IMG/VR virus record: IMGVR_UViG_3300035698_017562 | Span: 1-23,173 of that record | DNA length: 23,173 bases | Reading direction: 5' to 3' (one strand) | Origin: a virus | In this document: piece after piece, positions 19,431 to 23,173 of the stretch | Position numbering within the stretch: position 1 is the stretch's first letter | Layout of the letters: each line of letters begins with the position of its first letter | Notes under the pieces: generated by a model | What the model was told of the DNA's origin: nothing | Seen by the model: the letters and a program-made list of their open reading frames with translations, nothing else | The model's database searches: none | Made by a program: the position numbers and the translations under genes

Positions 19431-20324
19431 CTATATTTTCATCCATTTAACTCCATTAGATTTATATAAAGTAGATCCTGTAAGTCCTCCGTATACAATA
19501 GCTTTTCTATCTGGATGTAAATTAACTTTAGGTAACTCTTTTTTATCAAATACTTCTATAAATTGACTTTCACAAACTTTTTCCATTAATCTTATTTCAG
19601 ATTGATTTATCATTTCCGAAATATTTGCTATAATTGCGTCTTCTATAATATAAATTTTATCAAGAATCATTTCTCTATTAGATTTTATAATTTCTATAAT
19701 ATCATTATAAATCTTAGGTAATGATTCATCTTCAATATCTTTAACGATATTCAATATAACTTGGATATTATCAAAATCAATTCCATCCAATTTATTAAGC
19801 TTATCTAATTCCTGAAGTTTCTCAATATTAGCCAAATCCTTAAGCTTATCAAGATCTTGTAACTTATCAAGGGATTCTAATGCTTCAAGTTTCTTTAATA
19901 TATCAAGGTTTTGTAAATTCTCTAATTCTTTTAAGCTATCCAATTTTCTTAAATCAATAAGAAAAGCATCAAGTACAGATTTCACAGAATTTAATTCTTT
20001 ATTTACAGATGAATTAATAATAAAATCAAACTTATCTACTATTTTTTCTTTAGATTCTCTTACAGTTCTACTTAATAACTCAGTATCATTGACATTATTA
20101 AGACCTATAAGCTTAACTTCTGTAATTAGAGATTGAAGAATATCAGTTAAAACTTCTGTAGAATTTCTAATGTCTTCTTTATTTTCTAATATAATTTCTT
20201 TAGGAGATAAGTCATTCTTTCTGACAAAATCTTCTAATATAATCATCTTCTCATCTACTAATTTAGTGATAAGTTTCTTAAACAAATCACCATAATTATG
20301 AGTTACTTCTATTCCATTTGTCAT
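19431..20324 (-). CDS. Long Leu/Asp-rich coiled-coil protein, probable fibre-type virion protein
   Basis: In this 297-residue protein nearly all of residues 20-265 is predicted helix by composition. The middle (about 125-185) is a run of short Leu-x-x-Leu units (for example LKKLEALESLDKLQDLDKLK). The C-terminal 25 residues are different: HPDRKAIVYGGLTGSTLYKS then NGVKWMKI, which resembles the short 'G..y....lY.sng..W' capping motif at the end of phage head or tail fibre proteins. An AGGGAG ribosome-binding site precedes ATG 20324. A long stalk with a small terminal cap would fit a head fibre or neck whisker. This is an inference; no known family is recognised. Confidence 0.6.
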   Translation of the reverse strand: MTNGIEVTHNYGDLFKKLITKLVDEKMIILEDFVRKNDLSPKEIILENKEDIRNSTEVLTDILQSLITEVKLIGLNNVNDTELLSRTVRESKEKIVDKFDFIINSSVNKELNSVKSVLDAFLIDLRKLDSLKELENLQNLDILKKLEALESLDKLQDLDKLKDLANIEKLQELDKLNKLDGIDFDNIQVILNIVKDIEDESLPKIYNDIIEIIKSNREMILDKIYIIEDAIIANISEMINQSEIRLMEKVCESQFIEVFDKKELPKVNLHPDRKAIVYGGLTGSTLYKSNGVKWMKI

Positions 20325-20353
20325 ACATATATCTCCCTAACGTATTTTTATTT

Positions 20354-20653
20354 CTATTGAATTTCTAGAGTATATATAATACCATTACTACTAAATTCAG
20401 CTCTCCGTTCTCCAAGATCGATAATTTGTGGTATTCCTTCTCCATATTCAAGACTATTAAATTTATTATCTTTAACTATAAATTTAGTTGAAGTATTTCC
20501 TAATATCAACTTTCCTACAACAATTGCAAAATTTCTACCCGACTCCATAAATGCTCTACATTTTCTTCCCTCATTAGCTTGAAGAAACATTTTAAAATCA
20601 TGAGCGTCAAATGAAGATCTACCTTCTTTAATTTGTATATTGTACTTTTTCAT
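20354..20653 (-). CDS. Unknown 99-residue protein
   Basis: A clear GAGGAA ribosome-binding site precedes ATG 20653. The product begins MKKYNIQIKEGRSSFDAHDF, then KMFLQANEGRKCRAFMESGR and NFAIVVGKLILGNTSTKFIV. The second half is alternating beta and ends GIIYTLEIQ. There is one Cys and no membrane segment. No family is recognised. It lies between two probable virion genes and shares their unit (no terminator or promoter motif between 21364 and 19431). It could be a small capsid-associated protein or an assembly factor. Confidence 0.6.
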   Translation of the reverse strand: MKKYNIQIKEGRSSFDAHDFKMFLQANEGRKCRAFMESGRNFAIVVGKLILGNTSTKFIVKDNKFNSLEYGEGIPQIIDLGERRAEFSSNGIIYTLEIQ

Positions 20654-20677
20654 TTAATATTCCTCTTTTTATTTACT

Positions 20678-21364
20678 TTACCTACTACTTCTAGGATAAT
20701 AAGTTGCTAATTGAACTTCTAATGCTACAGAAGGAGCACCACCTTCTTCATTTTTTACTACTAAATATTCTGGTGTTGGTAATGGATGAATCTCATTAAA
20801 AGAGATGGTATCAGAATCTATTACACTTATTAAACCAAAATCAGCATCACTTGCTATATACTCATCTAATTCATCATCATTTGATAGTACATTAAATGCT
20901 AAATCTTTTCCTGAAGAGTTTATTATTGATATTCTTCTAGGAAATCTAACTACTGTTTTTGTATTTTGTTGATCTCCAGAAGTTACTACTGTATTCATTT
21001 TACAATCAACTATCTTTACAGCTCCGGCACAATCTATAGTCCATGTATCATCTACAGTTAACTTACCTAATCCTCCAACATCTGTAAAAGTTGCTGTTAA
21101 TCCTACAGTTCCTACATTTAGAGGAGATCCAAAACTTATAGCACCACTTGTATCTAAATCTTTATCTGTTCCAAAATCACAAGTTACTCCATAAGAAGCT
21201 TCAGTCAAAGAAGTTAATGTATATACTGCGCTAAAATTCTGACCTGCATATGTTCCCCCTTTCGCTACTGTTGTATTTCCTGAATTACTGGCTCCTGCTT
21301 CTGCAGCTGAAACTACTCCTGATGTTAAATCTTCTATCGATAAAGTTACAATCTTATTTCTCAT
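20678..21364 (-). CDS. Two-domain beta-rich virion protein (Ig-like plus shared C-terminal domain)
   Basis: In this 228-residue protein, residues about 28-120 have the pattern of an Ig-like phage surface domain: GGTYAGQNFSAVYTLTSLTE, later VGTVGLTATFTDVGGLGKLT and VDDTWTIDC, compare 'sGgtYtG…tytv' and 'l..GvtvtF.D….vGDtWt'. Residues about 140-228 carry the domain shared with the 19348-18962 gene. The first gene after the terminase, it starts at ATG 21364 behind GAGG and a late-promoter motif 30 bases upstream. A head decoration or surface display role is likely from fold and place, but the partner is not known. Confidence 0.6.
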   Translation of the reverse strand: MRNKIVTLSIEDLTSGVVSAAEAGASNSGNTTVAKGGTYAGQNFSAVYTLTSLTEASYGVTCDFGTDKDLDTSGAISFGSPLNVGTVGLTATFTDVGGLGKLTVDDTWTIDCAGAVKIVDCKMNTVVTSGDQQNTKTVVRFPRRISIINSSGKDLAFNVLSNDDELDEYIASDADFGLISVIDSDTISFNEIHPLPTPEYLVVKNEEGGAPSVALEVQLATYYPRSSR

Positions 21365-21394
21365 TTATAATACCTCAATTTCTATTTACATATT

Positions 21395-21408
21395 TATATT
21401 TATTAGTA
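21395..21408 (-). promoter_or_regulatory. Late-promoter-like motif TACTAATAAATATA (copy 7)
   Basis: This is a perfect copy of the recurrent 14-mer. It runs straight into TATAAATA (21398-21391), which equals the T4 late promoter consensus. It is the first promoter after the terminase stop and drives the 21364-19431 unit. Confidence 0.65.
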
Positions 21409-21429
21409 AAAAAAGATCAGAAAAATCAT

Positions 21430-23173
21430 TTAGAAAGTACTTCTTATACCAGAAAGAGCATTTTCAAGGTTTTTTGAAGGTAATTGTATGTTCTCCACAA
21501 CATTATATCTACTATCCTCATCTTCATATATAGTAATTGGAATAATATCACTATTTGACATATCATATACTACTCCGGCAACACTATCTGAACAATCTTT
21601 ATCATTAATACCTGCTTGAGATTCATCCCAATTACCAAAATATTTATGTTCAGTTGATCCTTTTATATGATCTATTTTTTCTTTACCTTTACTATTTGTT
21701 TCTAATATAAGACTTAAAAGATTATTCTTTAAAAATATATTCTTACCTACTTTTATAGTCTCATCAAACAAGCAGTTTACAAGAAATAGATAAGGATCAA
21801 TTGTTCTATCAACAGATAATACAGAAGCTTCTATACCATTTCTTAATAACGCCTGTTTAAATTGAGCATTTTGAAATGTATCTGATGTAAAATATTTTAT
21901 AAAGACATTTCCTTCATACTTTAAATCTGATATAAAATGTTCAATTGCAGCTAAATTTATACCTGCTTTACCAGGACCTATACAAAAAGCAAAATCTAAT
22001 ACATATATAGTCTTTTCTAATACTTTACTTCTCTCTTTATGACCCATAGAAATACCTACTAAATCTCCATGAGCACTCATAGCGGGATCTACATGAACCC
22101 ATTTTGGTTCTCTAGCAGCTCTTTTTATCTTATATTTACCCTCAATTGTTTTTATAAAGAATTTAGTTTTTATCATATTCCATAATATCTTTTCCGGATT
22201 TTCCATAGAATCTGCTGTAATAACACCTTCAATATTTGTTAAATTTTCATTATTAAATAAATTTTCTATTAATACATAATCTTGTATAAGTCTATTCTCT
22301 CTCTGTGTAGGAAGACCTGCTATATCCTTGATAGATTTGATTATATTCTTTTCAAATTCAAGTTTAACGTCAATAGGTACATCAATAAGGAGACTCTTAT
22401 TTATATCCTTTAATTGATTATCATTTGTTATTATTTGAGGTGGGGTAACTCCATCTCCTGTACATACTTTAAACGTTTCTCCTGTTTCTACCCACTTAGG
22501 AAACAAATATGGTCTAGCATTCCATCTACTTCTACTTCTAAAATATACTCTTTCTTGTTTCTGTAATTCATTTAAAATATATTTCTCAATTGGATTCTCT
22601 ATATCATTAGCAGAAGAATCTAAATATACCATACCTAAATAATTTCCACCTACAGTAGCTTTAATACGATCAAGTCCATCTGTATATAGTTGAAAAATAT
22701 CTGCATGAGAAACTCCTGCTTGTTGAATAAAGAAGTTAATTTCAGATACTGAAAGGAATAATAAATCTGCTCCTATAAAATCTAAAAAAGCGACTCCTAT
22801 ATTTAATGATAATCTAGACTCTAAAGTAAGTTTACCAAACGTAGCTGCTTTGGACCAAATTATTGTGTCTAACCCCTCCTCATGTTGCTTTATCGCTACT
22901 TGATCTTGTCTATCTACTCTTTTAAATCTGGGACTCATCATAAGCATATCATATATAGGTTTAAGTAAAAGTTGATTAACTTTCTCCGCCACAAAAGACA
23001 TAATATATATAGATAGATTGGTTGTAGGGGCTAAACCATAATATAACTGAGGGTGTCTTAAACAATGTACAAATATAATAATATAATGTATTAACATTCT
23101 ATTTAAAAAACTTTTACCTGTATTATGTGTTACGGTAAAATCTTCTAATAAATATCTTTGATTACCATCTAGA
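21430..23173 (-). CDS. Terminase large subunit, 5' end outside window, with a probable intein C-terminus at its start
   Basis: The frame is open from the window edge (23173) to TAA 21430. The first Met at 23097 is internal. TGKSFLNRM at 23121-23095 is the end of the ATP-binding Walker A loop. GADLLFLSVSEINFF (109-123, counting from Met 23097) is a Walker-B-like strand with Glu119, and VYLDSSAND (157-165) is the coupling motif. In the nuclease half, WVHVDPAMS gives Asp337, FTSDTF gives Asp406 and KDCSDSVAGVVYD gives Asp501/Asp504, the acidic cluster of the RNase-H-like fold. It cuts and pumps DNA into the capsid. No Walker A glycine stands before THN-TGKS; instead YLLEDFTVTHN resembles an intein end. 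The gene family is certain, and the intein is strongly suggested. Confidence 0.9.
   Translation of the reverse strand, partial: LDGNQRYLLEDFTVTHNTGKSFLNRMLIHYIIIFVHCLRHPQLYYGLAPTTNLSIYIMSFVAEKVNQLLLKPIYDMLMMSPRFKRVDRQDQVAIKQHEEGLDTIIWSKAATFGKLTLESRLSLNIGVAFLDFIGADLLFLSVSEINFFIQQAGVSHADIFQLYTDGLDRIKATVGGNYLGMVYLDSSANDIENPIEKYILNELQKQERVYFRSRSRWNARPYLFPKWVETGETFKVCTGDGVTPPQIITNDNQLKDINKSLLIDVPIDVKLEFEKNIIKSIKDIAGLPTQRENRLIQDYVLIENLFNNENLTNIEGVITADSMENPEKILWNMIKTKFFIKTIEGKYKIKRAAREPKWVHVDPAMSAHGDLVGISMGHKERSKVLEKTIYVLDFAFCIGPGKAGINLAAIEHFISDLKYEGNVFIKYFTSDTFQNAQFKQALLRNGIEASVLSVDRTIDPYLFLVNCLFDETIKVGKNIFLKNNLLSLILETNSKGKEKIDHIKGSTEHKYFGNWDESQAGINDKDCSDSVAGVVYDMSNSDIIPITIYEDEDSRYNVVENIQLPSKNLENALSGIRSTF
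23122..23173 (-). other. Probable C-terminal end of an intein inserted in the terminase ATP-binding loop
   Basis: The visible residues LDGNQRYLLEDFTVTHN end in His-Asn, and the next residue is Thr (23121-23119) followed by GKS. Inteins end in HN and splice before Ser, Thr or Cys, and the P-loop of phage terminases and helicases is a known insertion point. 'yL.eDF.VTHN' also resembles the block F-G end of many phage inteins. Only 17 residues lie in the window, so the N-terminal splicing block and any homing domain cannot be seen. Confidence 0.75.

Noticed and set aside
23095-23097. Terminase starting at ATG 23097
   Set aside because: The frame is open to the window edge and contains GKSFLNR before this Met, which belongs to the ATP-binding loop.
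1-23173. tRNA or other structured RNA genes
   Set aside because: I saw no cloverleaf-like G+C-richer segment or CCA-type end in the gaps. The gaps are short and hold promoters and terminators.

Overview
The window is part of the genome of a contractile-tailed (myovirus-type) bacteriophage. The DNA is very AT-rich, ribosome-binding sites are AGGAG-like and Arg codons are mostly AGA, so the host is probably a low-G+C bacterium. I cannot name the host or the phage genus from sequence alone. Almost all of the window is a late structural block on the minus strand, so it reads from high to low coordinates.

In transcription order the layout is as follows. (1) 23173-21430 is the large terminase subunit. 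It is cut by the window edge, and its first visible residues look like the C-terminal end of an intein sitting in the ATP-binding loop. (2) 21364-16939 holds head and neck-type genes: two small structural proteins sharing a C-terminal domain, a long Leu/Asp-rich coiled coil, several small proteins, a coiled-coil plus one-TM protein, and a putative neck/completion protein. (3) 16915-16613 is a GIY-YIG/T5orf172-type nuclease. (4) 13793-16576 is an island of small plus-strand genes, mostly Cys-pair zinc-finger proteins, with broken or remnant genes among them. (5) 13624-10805 holds the tail sheath and two tail-tube-like proteins. (6) 10786-9481 holds a zinc-binding hub/tail assembly protein and an overlapping out-of-frame small gene. 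(7) 9472-6755 is the tape measure. (8) 6755-952 is the baseplate: tube-junction-like protein, LysM/gpX-like protein, gp5/gpV-like spike, an unknown protein, gp25-like, gp6/J-like and gpI-like proteins. (9) 934-1 is the start of a tail fibre with a GNVTG-type repeat.

A 14-base motif, TACTAATAAATATA on the minus strand, recurs seven times just upstream of minus-strand genes. It contains an AATAAATA core like the T4-family late promoter and divides the block into plausible late transcription units. One copy lies in the loop of a terminator-like hairpin. The plus-strand island has its own promoter-like sites and ends at a terminator facing the nuclease gene.

The points most worth following up are the probable intein in the terminase, an in-frame UGA at codon 22 of the sheath gene in a set of genes that almost never stops at UGA, the repeated late-promoter element, a 45-bp duplication flanking a small gene next to a frameshifted one, and the zinc-finger island with decayed paralogues. 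Three reading-frame breaks can each be mended by one base in or beside an A/T run, so sequencing error has to be excluded before biology is inferred from them.
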